Part shown: piece by piece, positions 33,707 through 46,684 of the stretch | Position numbering within the stretch: the first letter of the stretch is position 1 | Layout of the letters: each line of letters starts with the position of its first letter | NCBI GenBank assembly: GCA_034770075.1 | Contig: CM068388.1 | Coordinates: forward strand, 68,000,889 to 68,064,888 | Length of the DNA: 64,000 bases | Direction of reading: 5' to 3' | DNA from: Aralia elata | Taxonomy: Eukaryota; Streptophyta; Magnoliopsida; Apiales; Araliaceae | Notes under the pieces: generated by a model | Seen by the model: the letters and a program-made list of their open reading frames with translations, nothing else | Told to the model about the DNA's origin: nothing | Database searches by the model: none | Program-made: the position numbers and the translations under genes

Positions 33707-34665
33707 TGATAGGTTATAAACCTTAGGTAATGGTACCTTAGGCTATAACCGTAGTGAAGGAAGATGATAATGATGAAGATAGTAAAGAGATAAACTCAGA
33801 TAGAGTTTGAACAATAAGAAATAAATCTAGAAGATTCCTAAAGAAAGGAATTAAGATATATATGGGAAGATTCAAAGAAGAATCTTGAGGAATTATAAAA
33901 GATGAGGATTTGGAGTACTTGACTCCAGTAATAAAGATGACAAGTGATGATAAATAGACGAGGTTTATAAGACGTAGATGCATAAAAATCGTATAATATG
34001 ATTAAAAAGAAGAGTAAAGAAGATCGTAGGATGAAACGATCATAGGGTAAGGAAGATCGTAATGTAAAGCGATTGTAGAATAAGATCACGACGTGATCAG
34101 ATTGAGTTATGAACTGACAGATAGTCTGTTGAATGATTAAAAAGTTATACCTGATGCCATAAAGAGAATGTACTATGAACTAGTACGATGTAAGCTCAAG
34201 AAGAGTTAGAGATGATAAATACGGATTAAAGAAAGTTCGTATTGAGTAATGAGAAGACTATAATTTTGTGGGATTTCAATTAAGGACTCGTGTGGTATCT
34301 GAGTTATACAAATCCTTGTATGGACAGGGATTTTGTGCTTGGTTTAACAACTACTCAGTTTGTCATATTGATAATCGTTGAAATGTTGGTATTGCATTAT
34401 TGGTATATGTATGATGAGAAGGTGATTCTTTTCTCATATCTATATTTGATGGTTAGAGGATATTAAGATTAGATGCGAGTTCTTGAAACTCATGCTTATG
34501 GTAAGTTTCTGACTCATAATCATAAGGTATGTTTTGAGCCCCTAAGCGTATGGATAGTTCTTGATTTGTTCTTGGACTGCGTATTCCTAGGACAAGTTCC
34601 TGAACTCATATTATTGTGGCAAGTTCCTAAACTCATAATGTGTGGTAAGTTTGATGAACTATATT
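33707..34665 (+). other. Element C internal region, first piece (non-coding)
   Basis: Leader-like sequence with no gag or pol. It is homologous, in inverted orientation, to the start of the internal region of G (44058 down to about 43040). From about 34470 it contains imperfect copies of a GGTAAGTTxCTGAACTCATAAT repeat. It is interrupted at 34665 by solo LTR H. Confidence 0.6.
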
Positions 34666-35991
34666 TATAACGCCCTCGAATTCCGGCGCTGGCCACCCGA
34701 ACAAGGGTTCGACGTTATCTCGTACTTCTTTCGTAACTTAACCAATGATCCCATAATCATATTGGTTGAATTAGTCTATTATAGACTATAAATTATAAAT
34801 TTCCTTAACTTACTCCCTGGATCTATTCTTGATCTCGATCTCATTCCTTCTACAAGTATCAACTTGTAGTTCATTCGTATATATGGATAAGACCATATAT
34901 GTATCGGTCAAATTTTTAACCCTATGATTTAGATATTCTATCATTTATAAGCTTTATATGGATCCAAGATTCACAGTACCAGCACTAGAGATAGTTCCCA
35001 GATCTGAAGGGGGCTTCTCAATAAAGATAAATCAATATTGGTGCACAATTAGATGACCTAACCTTTATTTCTTAGTCAGAACTTTCAGTGTGCCAAATAC
35101 CCTCACGTAGATACATAGTCTTATAAACATTGTTTATGTTTTAACAATTCTAAGTTTAATCGAAGTAAAGATATGACAAGAATGTGTGAGAAAACATGAT
35201 AATATTGATATAATATTCGGTTACATACTTTGTTGGTTCATATTACTAAAAGTCATCAAGACTATAACGAAAGGGACAAGCAATCAGGAAAGCATATAAA
35301 CTAGTCTATGCATTTCTTCTTTCTTTTCTTTGGAGAGCCTAAACTCTTAGGTTTGTCTGCAAATAAGGTTTTATTCGCAAGAATGAGCATACACAAGCTT
35401 AACAAGTCTAAACACATAGTATATAATTGAACTCGCACCGATAAGGATTTAATGAATCATAGCTTTAACAAAAGATATTATAATTATTTTAATATAATAA
35501 GACTGAGTGGTAATTAGACCAAGAACCGTTCATCCGTCTTTCGACTTAGAACCATACCGTGGATATCAAGTAGAGGATCAATCTAACGACATCCTATGTT
35601 ATGCATAACATGCGTTACACTGACTAATCATGACAGAGTTTTAACAACATGTTGATCTCAGTTTACTTTGCATATAGAGGTCACTCCAAGACAACTTGGT
35701 TTGACTAAAGAATTATAACAATTCAATACTTCACAAATAAACGTTCATTTTGCAAGTTATGCCGAAACGAAAAGCAATAACTCTCATATCAAAGATTTAT
35801 AACACGTAGTTGCACAAAGTACATAAATCAAATAGAAAGCTTGTAAATGAAAGCTTAGGTAGAAGACTTGCCTCGTATATCTTTTACAGATAAATATAAC
35901 GGTCTACACGTTCGTCGTAAATCCTACATGATTATAAGTTCATGTAGACCAATTAAGCGTTTAACGATTAAATCTTTTAAGTTTTATTTCG

Positions 35992-36370
35992 GGTATTATA
36001 ACCACTTATAAATAAGACTCTGTCTACTATACATCAAATAATTTTAGCATTATAACTGCATATAAAATGAATATTCATCAACTATATTTAAAATAAATTG
36101 AGCATTATAACTGCTTATAAAATGAATATTCGGCTATTATATTTGAGATAATTTCAGCATTATAACTGCTTATAAAATGAATATTCGGCTATTATATTTA
36201 AGATAATTTCAGCATTATAACTGCTTATAAAAGTATATTTTCAACTTTATAAGAGAAATAAATTGGACATTATAACTGCTTGTAAATAAGACTTTTGTAC
36301 TATATACATAAAATAATTTGAGCATTATAACCGCTTGTAAAAGTATATTTTTACTAATACATACATAAAA
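35992..36370 (-). repeat. 55-bp tandem repeat in LTR H
   Basis: Seven units marked by GCATTATAACTGCTTATAAA, spaced 55 bp apart (35992, 36047, 36102, 36157, 36212, 36267, 36322). The middle units are the most alike and the outer ones are diverged. They lie just inside the predicted intron. Confidence 0.9.
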
Positions 36371-36660
36371 ATAAAAATTATAACCACTAGAGTATACCTC
36401 TTGTAGTTGCTAGCTTTACTTCCAATTGTGTAGCGCTTCGATACTTCGAAAGTAATTTTTATCTCACAATATCTCTCAGAATATAAATATAGAGTGTTTT
36501 TGCTCTTGAACTTCTCTTGAAAATAGTAAGGAATGAATGAACTTAGTTTGCTATTTATAGGAAAACATAGTTTCGCTAATTGCACGTTAGGGGCTCGGCT
36601 TATTACACTTTGGTACCTAAGTTAATTACACTTTAGTACCTAGCAAATTCTTAGAATATT

Positions 36661-36985
36661 CTTCTAAGCTCCTCAATGAAAATATCTTCCAAGCTCGACA
36701 ATGCAGCTTGCAATTGAACCTATCTTCTAAGCTCTTCAATGAAAATATCTTCCAAGCTCGACAGTGCAGCTTGCAATTGAACCTATCTTTTAAGCTCCTC
36801 AATGAAAATATCTTCTAAGCTCGACAATGCAGCTTGTCACCGTAAGCACGACAAATCACTTTGTCATTCCCGAGCACGACACATTAACTTGTCAAAAATA
36901 ATTTGTCGGAATGCTTCTTGGTGAAATCGTGGAAAGCACGACAAATCATTTTGTCAATGTAAGCACGACTAAGCAGCTTGACCAA
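36661..36985 (-). repeat. 63-bp repeats and GACAA..TTGTC palindromes in U3 of H
   Basis: Three 63-bp units start at 36661, 36724 and 36787 (CTTCTAAGCTCCTCAATG). They are followed by at least four GCACGACAAATCACTTTGTC-like blocks (36846-36985), several with a GACAA..TTGTC inverted repeat. Being upstream of the TATA box on the minus strand, they have the position of enhancer repeats. Confidence 0.85.
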
Positions 36986-37204
36986 AAAAATTTATTTGAC
37001 CTAATTCATCGTTTACACATCACAAAACACCTGCTTCGAAATATCATTTCGATCTTTATTAAGCACATATGTTACAAAATTCGAATCTCATTAGGGTTTA
37101 AGGTTTCAAACTTCTCGATACCTAGTTTTAGGTCACTAAATTAGCCTCTAACCATATACGATCATATTTATAAGCCTCATAAATATTCGGGGTATTATAA
37201 TACT

Positions 37205-38089
37205 GGGGTATAGGAAGGTTGTAGAGTGAGAATTATGAATTCTCAATATGATGAGAATTGGTGATGATAGAAATAGATAGAATTATTAAATAGTGGAGCA
37301 ATGGAAGAAATTTAAGTTGATGAGGAGACATGGATATTCCAAATCTTCTAGCTATGCTAGATTTCGAAATTTATTGACTTCGTGCTGATATTTGTACTTT
37401 TGTGTCTTCGAAAAATGTATGGGGCCAGATTATTAGACTAATGATTTTTAAAAGTACTATTATTCATATGTCTATGCTAATAGTTTCATCTAGACAAAGA
37501 TGATTTGAAAATATCAAAATGTATTTTATGTAATCATTCGCATCATGGAATATGGTGTAGCAATGATAAACGATGGAGTCATCAATGTAGTTTAACCTAG
37601 TGTTGGATGTGATCATAGGATCGTCAGCCCACTATGGTATGATGTAGTATGACAAAGTCATAAAATGACGAAATCCTCAACGTATTATATAGACCGTGCG
37701 GTATCATGATGTTATAAAATGATTTTTGTTTTCCTTTAAACTATGAAAAAGTATGCCAATTGAGTTGGCTAAAATATTTCGATTGACGTTCGAGTTGTTG
37801 ATGTAAGTCTAAGCTATTCGATTCGGCTAGACGAATGTTGAAATATGTTTATGAAATTCAAGCATTATTTGAGAATTTATGCCAAATCAAATTGTTTTGG
37901 TGCGAAATTTTGTAGTAAATCTGAGGTGAACAACCCTATTATTGGGGTATTTGATGTCGGAAAAATCCCGACTGACCCATGAGGTGGTCAAACAAACGCA
38001 TATAGTCGTTTGGCTAGAATGTTGTGCACAACGTCAGAGTACAAAAGGATGATCACCTGTCATACAATTTTATTTTGTTCGCGGAAACT
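37205..38089 (+). other. Element C internal region, second piece (non-coding)
   Basis: Continues the C interior after H. 37540-37690 is an inverted match to 42480-42620 in G. It holds hairpins of the LTR type: GTCTA(A)GC..GGCTAGAC at 37806-37832 and a GATGATCACC-loop hairpin at 38049-38075. No coding capacity is seen. It is cut at 38090 by element G. Confidence 0.55.
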
Positions 38090-41000
38090 TGTAACGTTCC
38101 CAAAATCGGGACCAACTTAATTCATAATTAGGACTAATCTTAATCCCGACCTTGTGCGTTAAATACTATGTTGTACTAGCTTTACATCATTATTTAATGG
38201 TTAAACTAATAAAAATGCTGATAATTAAAATTTTTCTATATCTTTCTTTCTATTCCCTGAATCGCAACCTTTACGATTATATATCGAAGTAGATATGAGT
38301 ATATACAACTCATTTCTATATTCGAATTCTTTATTATATAGTATTATCACTATATTGATTTGCTCATTCTAATGCATTCAAAACAAATATTCTTTATTTA
38401 TTGAATATTTCAAGGTTTACTTATCTATCAGTACATATGTCAAGAACCATCATCGTGATTCAATACAATTTTTTTTTAAATAAATAAAATGTATTCCTTT
38501 GCACGTCTTTTAATCCATATCATCAGATGGCAAATAATATCGCATTGTATCCTTGACCTGCAAAAAGTTTATTTTTGCAAGATTGAGCTCGACAGCTCAA
38601 CAAATCCAACAGTTTTCATGTTTCACGTAGCATAGAATTTCATTCTCACTTCATACATCATAAACATTATATTATGCATATCATACATGCTGCTTTTCAC
38701 ATATCATATAAAGATTGAGTTCCATAACTCAATTAACTTAGTCATAAATTGACTTTCACAATTTATAGCACATTATAGGTAATTCAACATACTCATTTCA
38801 GTACAGATTATAAGCAATCAATATCCAGTTCATATAGCACATAGGAACTGAAAGACTTGCCTCGGTCCGTAGTTCATCATCTACCTCATTCAAATTCATA
38901 ATTTCATCCATCAAATAATAACCTACATCATAATAATTTAATAATATAATAATCATCATCATCATTTAAACTCATTAACAGTAATTTATATACTAATATT
39001 ATGATTAAATAATATTAAGATATTTAATAATTTAGTATTGTTTCTAACAAACCCGGGTAAATGGCGTCAGCAAAAATATGAAAAATCCTCTCTAAATGAT
39101 TATCACTTGTCTCTTTCTAAAAGAACTTCAAGCGTGGCATAATATAAAACTTTATATTATTCTCTAATATATTGATTCTCCTTCCAACATGAACGAAATA
39201 TCTACACATGCCAATTTTTAGGTTCATCCTCGCACTTTCTATATTTTTCATCTTCAAAACTTTATAACCATATTTTGATTTAAAAGAATTCATGTTATTT
39301 TAGATCACTCTGGTAATGAAATATTTTCGGATATATTCAATTTTAGACCTTCAAACAATTGAGTCACTATTATAGAGTAACTAAGTTCCAAATAAAAGTT
39401 TCAACCACTATATCCTCTTTTGCCATAAAATGATCATGGAAGGTGTTTTTTCGTAGACCTTTTGATGATCTTAAATAATAAAGAATATATATGAATGATC
39501 CTCTACTAGAATAAAGTACATAAATGCATAATTTGGATTTTCACTTCCAATACTCACTGCTACTCCTTAGAATGCTTAAGATGCTTGACTCATGTCCCTA
39601 ACCAAGTCTGCCCAACTTCGAGGCCATTTATACCAGCATGAATATTAATGAAGTTTGTATAAAATACAATCAATTCTCATGGTTTAGCACATAGCCTCTT
39701 TTAGGTATTTTAACAAATACCTAGTTAGCATAACTTAAAAAAAAACTCCAATTTCATATGTATTGGAGCATGTTTAACATCCAATTTTCCATTCAATTAC
39801 AATCTCCCACAACTAGTTTCACAACAATACAATTATTCTTTACTCAATTTCTACAAATTTATCAAGAAGGATATAACTCACCTCTTGTTTGGTATTTTCG
39901 TTGACTTCTTGCTTCAAGCCTGATTAATACTGAATTGAATCTTTTCTTTGCTCCTTATCTTCTTTACTTCAGTTGTAGCTTCAATTCGTAAAGAATTTTG
40001 GTGAAAGGTTTAACAAGAATCGATGAATTCTTATGGTATATATAGCTTGGGAGAAGAAGAAGTAAGGCATAATATAAATTTTAGAACGGAATGAAGATGT
40101 AGGGGAAATGGTTATGGTTAATAAGTTTTTTTTTTTTTACTAGACAGCTTACTCACTTCATCAGATGGTTGCCTAGTGTCCCTTACATGCTTAATTAGTT
40201 AACACCTCATGCTTCCCCATTTCTATTCTTATAATGCATATTGCATACATCTAGTATATATTCCAGCATTCTCCCTTTATTTACACACTACCTATACATT
40301 ACATATTACTTTTTACATATGGTAAAATTTAATTATATATACCATTATATGTATTATCAATACATAACTTGATAACTTATACATTCGTATTTATGTATAA
40401 AAGCATCCAATAATTATGGATTAATCCATAATAAAGTTAGCACTTTTAGTGTAACGAACCATTACTTCAAATAATTAATATTTGCTTCATTAATTATTTT
40501 AATTAACCCAATTTAATTTATACAATTAATATTGTATAATTAAATTATATTTGCTCATTTCTTCCATAAATTGTTTTAAAACAATTTATTTAACCTATAC
40601 AGTTGTCTCAAATTATATATTAATTTAATTTACTAATTTGACACCAATATTTATATATTGGTCCTTCAACTATATTCAATTATATTTACCTTATTCATTA
40701 TTTTACATAACTCATCTAAATTGTACAATTCATGTCGCACAACTAACTAAATTTCTTTCTTCGCTCCATAAATTGTTTCTGAAAAATTTATTTAATATAA
40801 ATATAATATATATACTTATACTAAATCGCAATTTAAATAACATATTTTGTAATTGTATCTTTAAAGCTATCTGTCTCTTTAAATAAATTGATTCCCACAA
40901 TTTATTTCATATCAAAACCAATATATAATAATATATTCAATTATTTTCTTTTCTTTCTATAAATTATTTTCTCACAATTTATTTAACTATAGCAAATATA

Positions 41001-41342
41001 ATAATATATTCACTATATTACATAACATGCATACATTTCACCCAATAAAATGGAGGTTATTAAATATATTTAATACCACCAATTTACTATATTAAAATAA
41101 TTTAATATTATAAATTATTTTAATAATTTCCTTCATCATAAACTATACTCATCTCATTTCTTCTTAATAAATTGATTCTACAATTTATTTACATGAAATA
41201 ATAAATATATAATAATAATAAATTTTTGTTATTCACAAAAATCACATATTGCAAAGCACGTATTGACTTATGCAATATAATATCACATCACATACCACCA
41301 AATAAGAATTTTAATATTTTTCTGAAAAATCGGGTCATCACA
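38090..41342 (-). repeat. G 3' LTR
   Basis: Starts TGTGATGACCCGATTTTTCAG at 41342 (minus) and ends at 38090. Same family as solo LTR B. TATA near 40036-40046, donor AAGAG|GTGAGT from 39881, acceptor TTTTTGCAG at 38558, then a short frame (VKDTMRYYLPSDDMD) to TAA. The hairpin before the acceptor uses GAGCT..AGCTC. Confidence 0.82.
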
Positions 41343-44072
41343 TTCTTCCCCTCTTATAAGGATTATGTCCCCAAAATCACAATACCGAACCTTTCCTACT
41401 TGGTCTAAGTCCATTCTCTTTCGATCATGCCAATTCCTTCTTAGCGGCATTATTCTGCGATAATGAAATATATTATTTTCACATAACATATAACACAGAT
41501 TAATACACATATTAACATGCATCTCCAATTATTAATAGCGTTTCGCTATTTCATACTTATCTTTCTAATGCTCCAAAAGTCCTTAAAATTCTCGGACTTA
41601 ATCTTCTTTCTTTCCTTAATCAATTCTTACAGGTTCCACGCATTTCGTAATTGATATTTAAACTCGATTATATTACGAGTATTATTTATTCCTCAATTTT
41701 CTTTTTCTAAGGATATTTCTGAATTGTTACATTCTTCATATTTTTTTTTCTAGTACTCTAAAAGTCCTATAATTATTGGACTTACTCTTTCATTCTTTCA
41801 CGTTTCTTAATCTTCACGTGACTATTCCCTATCAATTTCATGATCAGGAAATTTTCAATTCTCCTGACTCTATATTTTTTCTTCTTCAAGAATTTGCTTA
41901 AAAATTGTCGTATTCTACGACCTACTTTCTTCTGAGGAACATCATCCTTTCTACCTCCAACTTTCAGAATAATAGGAGTTCATCACAATTGATCAATAAT
42001 TGTGAAGCAATATGAATAATTCAGGAATTTCGAAGATTCGCTCAGGAGGAGCTTTTTGTACCATACAAAGGTCATATAGACCGTGAACTTTCTTTTTCAT
42101 GTTTCTGAAAAGGTTTTAACAAAAATTCATCTGTAAATCGTCTGGCTTACGGGCACGTAGGTGATCAGCCTGTTTATGCCCTGTGTTGACCCATATTGTC
42201 TTTGCCGCTATTTCGCGCAACAGAATTTCCCAATTCAGGGTTGTCCTGTGTTGATCAACACTATCTGTATCTGTCATCACCGCCTGTTGGCGCAAAATAA
42301 ATTTTTTTTTCTTCAGGGATGTTCTGGAGTCCATACCAAATCAATTTAGTTGGACAGTTCAAGAGCTTAATATAAGTAATGTAATATATGTGTCTAGCTG
42401 ATTCAAATGACATTTGACACCTCTTTAATTCTTCAAAATACTGAAATTTACTTTATGACGCATAGTACCACACTGTTTTAACAGTACGTTGAGGATGTCG
42501 TCATTTTATGACTTTGTCATACTACATCATACCATAGTGGGCTGACGATCCATAGATCACATCCAACACTAAGTTAATCTGTATTGATGACTCCATCATC
42601 TGTCATTCTACACCAGGTTCTATGATGCATTGATGACTATTTAAAAATATATTTTGATATTTTAAATCATTTTTGTCTAGCCAAAACAAATAGCGTAGAC
42701 TCTTCTTTAAACAGTTTGAAACCATTGAAAAATTATTTTTGGTGTTATCATGCCACAACAGGTAACAATGTGATAATGGCTCGAAGTCCATCTACACACC
42801 CTTGTCACCTTGTTGTAAGGATAACAAAAATTTTATTTTTATTTTTTTAAAGGCATATCAGTGTGAATTTAGCTTGATGTCAAAAAATTTGAAGTCTAGC
42901 ATAGCTAGAAGATTTGGAATACTTATGCCTCCACCATCAACTTCAATTTCTCTAATGATCCATTGCTTAATAATTCTATCTATTTTTATCATCCTTAAAG
43001 CTTACTATACTAAAAATCCTCAATTCTTCCTGCACAACTTTTCTATACCCCAATATAGTTCATTAAACATACCACACGTTATGAGTTCAGGAACTTACCA
43101 TAATCATATAAGTTTAGGAACTTATCCTAGTCAGACTAAAGACGTCCATTCGCTGAGGGGTTCAAAAACGTACCATATGATTATAAGTCACGAACTTACC
43201 ATAAGTATGATTTTTAAGAACTCGTACCTAATCTTAATATTCTCTAACTATTAAATATAAATATGAGAAAAGAATCACCTTCTCACCATATATATATCGA
43301 TAGCGCGACACCAATATTTCAATGATTATCAATATAGGAAGCTAAGTGGTTGTCGAACCAACTCGACCACTAATCAATATAAGAAGTTGAGCAGTTGTTA
43401 AACCATGGACAAATCTCATCCCATACCAGGATTTGTTCAACTCAACTACTATATTAATATAGGAAGCTAAGTGATTTTCAAACCAAGCACAAATTCCCGT
43501 CCCATACCAGGAATCGTACAACTCAACCACTAAAATGAGTCCTCAATTGAAATCCCACACAATTCTAACTTCCCCTTTACTCAATACGAATTTCATTTAA
43601 TCCGTATCTCAACATTAATTACTCTTTCATGAGTTTACATAGTACAATTTTATAGTACAACTTCCATATAATAATTCTGCAATAAAATTTTCAATCAGTC
43701 TATTGATCATCTGTCCTTGTATAACCTCATCAGATCACGTTGTGATCTTTCTTATAATCATATTATATTACGATTCTTTTCTCTCTCATGATCGTTTTGT
43801 TTTACGATCTTCTTATCTTTCCTCTTTAATCATATTATTTTATGATTATTCAAATCAGGTATCATCTGATCCTTTAGCTTTTCATGATTTTTCTTTGAAT
43901 CTTTGCGTATTATCTTAACGCATTCTTTATGAAATTTCTAAATTCATTTAAGATCATTTAAACCTCATTTGAGTTTATGCTTAGCTTCTTTTTCCTTTTC
44001 ATCTATCTTGTTTACGGTTATAGCCTAAGGTATACTTACCTAAGGTTTATAACCCATAGCTCTGATACCAAG
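41343..44072 (-). other. G internal region (non-coding)
   Basis: PBS complement GCTCTGATACCA at 44059-44070. The first kilobase matches the C interior in inverted orientation, including repeated AGTTC/GAACT blocks (43075-43230). An LTR-like stretch lies at about 42110-42400, including the hairpin with loop CTGATCA (42150-42182). A roughly 60-codon Lys-rich frame lies around 41690-41950, without identity. The PPT AAGAGGGGAAGAATG is adjacent to 41343. No RT, integrase or capsid is seen. Confidence 0.65.
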
Positions 44073-44519
44073 TGTAACGCCCCCAAAATCGGGACCAACT
44101 TAATTCATAATTAGGACTAATCTTAATCCCGACCTTGTGCGTTAAATACTATCGTGTACTAGCTTTACATCATTATTCAATAGTTAAACTAATAAAAATG
44201 CGGATAATTAAAATTTTTCTATATCTTTCTTTCTATTCCCTGAATCGCAACCTTTACGATTATATATCGAAGTAGATATGAGTATATACAACTCATTTCT
44301 ATATTCGAATTCTTTATTATATAGTATTATCACTATATTGATTTGCTCATTCTAATGCATTCAAAACAAATATTCTTTATTTATTGAATATTTCAAGGTT
44401 TACTTATCTATCAGTACATATGTCAAGAACCATCATCGTGATTCAATACAATTTTTTTTAAATAAATAAAATGTATTCCTTTGCACGTCTTCTAATCCAT
44501 ATCATCAGATGGCAAATAA
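44073..44519 (-). repeat. G 5' LTR, surviving end
   Basis: Only the last ~450 bp of the LTR remain. At 44519/44520 the sequence changes abruptly to the LTR of C on the opposite strand, marking a deletion junction. Confidence 0.8.
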
Positions 44520-46679
44520 CCATTAGAAATCATAACTGATAATTTTGTTGGTTGTTATAATGTTGTAGTTTCATGGGTTATGAGAATAACCGACTTGGAA
44601 TGGAGTAAAAGGATGAAAAAACGAAGATTTGGTGATGATTTTAGTGAAGAACACTTAGAATACCTAAAACAGAGCATGGGTTAATACTTTAGCCTAAGAT
44701 TTGGGCATGTTAATGTCAATGGGTAGCTCTTAATTTTTGATATGTTGTAGCTCTATGTCTTACGAGTTCATAGAGTCTGAAATGGACTGATTTGGACGTC
44801 TAGAGAAAACGTTATGAAGGTTGGAGTGAAGGAGGGTCGAAAATTCGCGAAGTCTAGTGCATCTGGTGCTCCCGCGCCCAAGGGCCTGCTGCCCGCGTGC
44901 GCCTGATGCCGCCCGCCCGCGCACTACCCGACTCAACTTCGACGTCCATTGGGGAAATGACCATAACTTTTTCTCCTACGGACTCCGATTAGGGCGATTC
45001 AAGATGATCCAGAAAGAGGATTAGTAGACTTACAACTTCTATTAATTAGAATTGAAAGTTATTACCTGAATCAATTTATAAATTGGCCATTTTTAGGACT
45101 AATATGTAATTAGAGGCAATCATAGGGTGTCGGGCATGCGCGTAAGCACGTGTAATGCTCCCGACAATGTAAAATGATGTTCTAAGTTATAAATATGAAC
45201 ATTATAGATTATAATGATGATTAACATTAATCAATGATGAATGAGATATGTGTATGAGCATGCTAAGCATGTGTGAAGGAGGCGAATTAGGCGTATGACA
45301 TGTAAATGTCGAAATGCTGCGTAAAGTGTTAATATACTTAATTAGTATTTCGATTCAAATGAATCGAATATTATAAGATATGGAATGGGGTTAATATAAA
45401 CCAATAAATATGGATAATGATGAGGGTCGTAACGTTTCCGAACGATGGGACGCCGAGAGATGTTTTGGCCTTAATCACGTTTATTAATTTATAAAACCTG
45501 AACAACATGAAATGAAAGTTATAATTTTAGTATGTAAACCAATATGAAGTCTATATTTGGCTAATTGGTATATTTTTATAAATGATATTGTGTAGGCTAT
45601 TTGAAGAGTATTATAACGTAAGTTGTAAGCAGCATATAAGGCAAGTTTCCTAACTTACTCAATATTTACATTCGAGCAAGTTTTCTAACTTCATTTGATA
45701 ATTTTCTTATGAAGGTTATGTGATGTAAAGTTCAAGTTACGCAATGTCTATATATATTGTGTGGACGCTAAACGTGTGCAATTTCTTTAATAATTGTACT
45801 AGATGTTCAAGTTATGCTAAATTGCAAAGGTATGTATATTCTGATGTTGGAATTTCATTAGTTACATGAAATTTACAAGACAAGATAAGATGAGTTATTC
45901 CATTTGGAAGTCTTATTGATGTAGATGTGAATTGTAATAATTCTTGAATTGTGTTAAAGTGATGATGCCTTATCAAATAATTGGGCAATAGATGGTATAA
46001 ATTACACTCCGTGTAATAATGTGTTGTTGTAAGTAGATGTGGTCATAATTTGCACCCCGTGCATTGATGTGATGGCGATTGTAAGTGCTAGACCAATATT
46101 CGCACTTAGGTGCAATTCAAAGAAATGTTCTTTAATTGAACTGTTAATTTGTTAAGTCCTGGAAATCAAGAACTATGATGAGAATCAGGTTGATGTTAAT
46201 TGTTTTTAAATATGGTGATAGTGATGATGATGTTAGCAATGGTATATGATAAGGAATTTAATTATTCCTGTTTATTCGCATGACTTCACAATTATTGTTC
46301 AGTTGTTGAAGATTTTCAGTCAGATGTTATTTTACTCCTATGGTATTATTTATTCAACTGCTTATACTTGTCGGGCAATTGAATGCTCACTTTTACAAAA
46401 ATTCTAACTTTTTGCAGCTAGAGTCGAAGGGCCAGATTAGTAAGAAGAAGAGAAGAGTTAGTAACTGTTAAGAAGGACTAAATTTTTGTTGTAATATTAT
46501 TAAATTTAGTAATATTATTTGTTGATGTATTAGTAAAGGTCTTTGTACCTAAGATTAAAAGCGAACATGTTGTAATAATATTGTAATTATATTCATGTAG
46601 TAAGATTATGTGGTATGAGTAGTACCGTGACGCGCCGGACCTGGGTTTAAGGTAAGACCCGAGTTTTGGGGGCGTTACA
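44520..46679 (+). repeat. Element C 3' LTR (5'-truncated)
   Basis: Aligns with 31527-33692 of the 5' LTR: CG-rich patch at 44860-44945, hairpins at about 46000-46110, acceptor at 46411-46417, end GGGGGCGTTACA at 46679. After the acceptor a 16-codon frame (SKGQISKKKRRVSNC) ends at TAA. The first ~1.4 kb of the LTR is missing. Confidence 0.82.
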
Positions 46680-46684
46680 CAAGC

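Larger units (their letters stand above)
34666..37199 (-). mobile_element. Solo LTR H (2.5 kb gypsy LTR, minus strand)
   Basis: Read on the minus strand it starts TATAATACCCCGAATATT (37199) and ends CGAGGGCGTTATA (34666), that is, TG..CA with both ends mutated to TA. The flanks ATATT (34661-34665) and ATACT (37200-37204) look like one 5-bp duplication with one change; the uninterrupted site can be read in the related internal region of G (near 43050). It has a TATA box CTATAAATAG (36551-36560), a donor AAGAG|GTATAC (from 36397), an acceptor TTTGCAG (35357) and a 17-codon basic frame after it. No PBS follows. Confidence 0.8.
38090..44519 (-). mobile_element. Element G: non-autonomous gypsy element (LARD-like), minus strand
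   Basis: Minus-strand order: truncated 5' LTR (44519-44073), PBS (44070-44059), 2.7-kb interior without gag or pol, PPT next to 41343, 3' LTR (41342-38090, 3253 bp). The LTR pieces 38090-38530 and 44073-44519 match with roughly eight visible differences in 440 bp. Near the 3' end of the interior, a gag-like start (MPLRRNWHDRKRM, ATG at 41450) runs straight into the 3' terminal sequence and PPT, so the whole gag-pol body appears deleted. Non-coding interior plus long LTRs fits the LARD class. It would have depended on proteins of a relative. Confidence 0.75.
8790..46679 (+). mobile_element. Element C: non-autonomous gypsy element with nested insertions
   Basis: The limits are set by TGTAACAACCC at 8790 and GGGGGCGTTACA ending at 46679, with near-matching 5-bp flanks GAAGC (8785-8789) and CAAGC (46680-46684). 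After removing the nested insertions, C consists of a 5' LTR (8790-9097 plus 30400-33692), a PBS (33695-33706), non-coding internal sequence (33707-34665 plus 37205-38089) and a 3' LTR (44520-46679) that lacks its first ~1.4 kb. The LTR copies 31527-33692 and 44520-46679 align over about 2.16 kb. No gag or pol is present, so it is either a deletion derivative or a LARD-type element. Confidence 0.75.

Noticed and set aside
42603..43254. ORFs of 62-150 codons in the interior of G
   Set aside because: AT-rich chance frames without retroelement motifs. The matching region of C (33.7-38.1 kb) does not keep them open.
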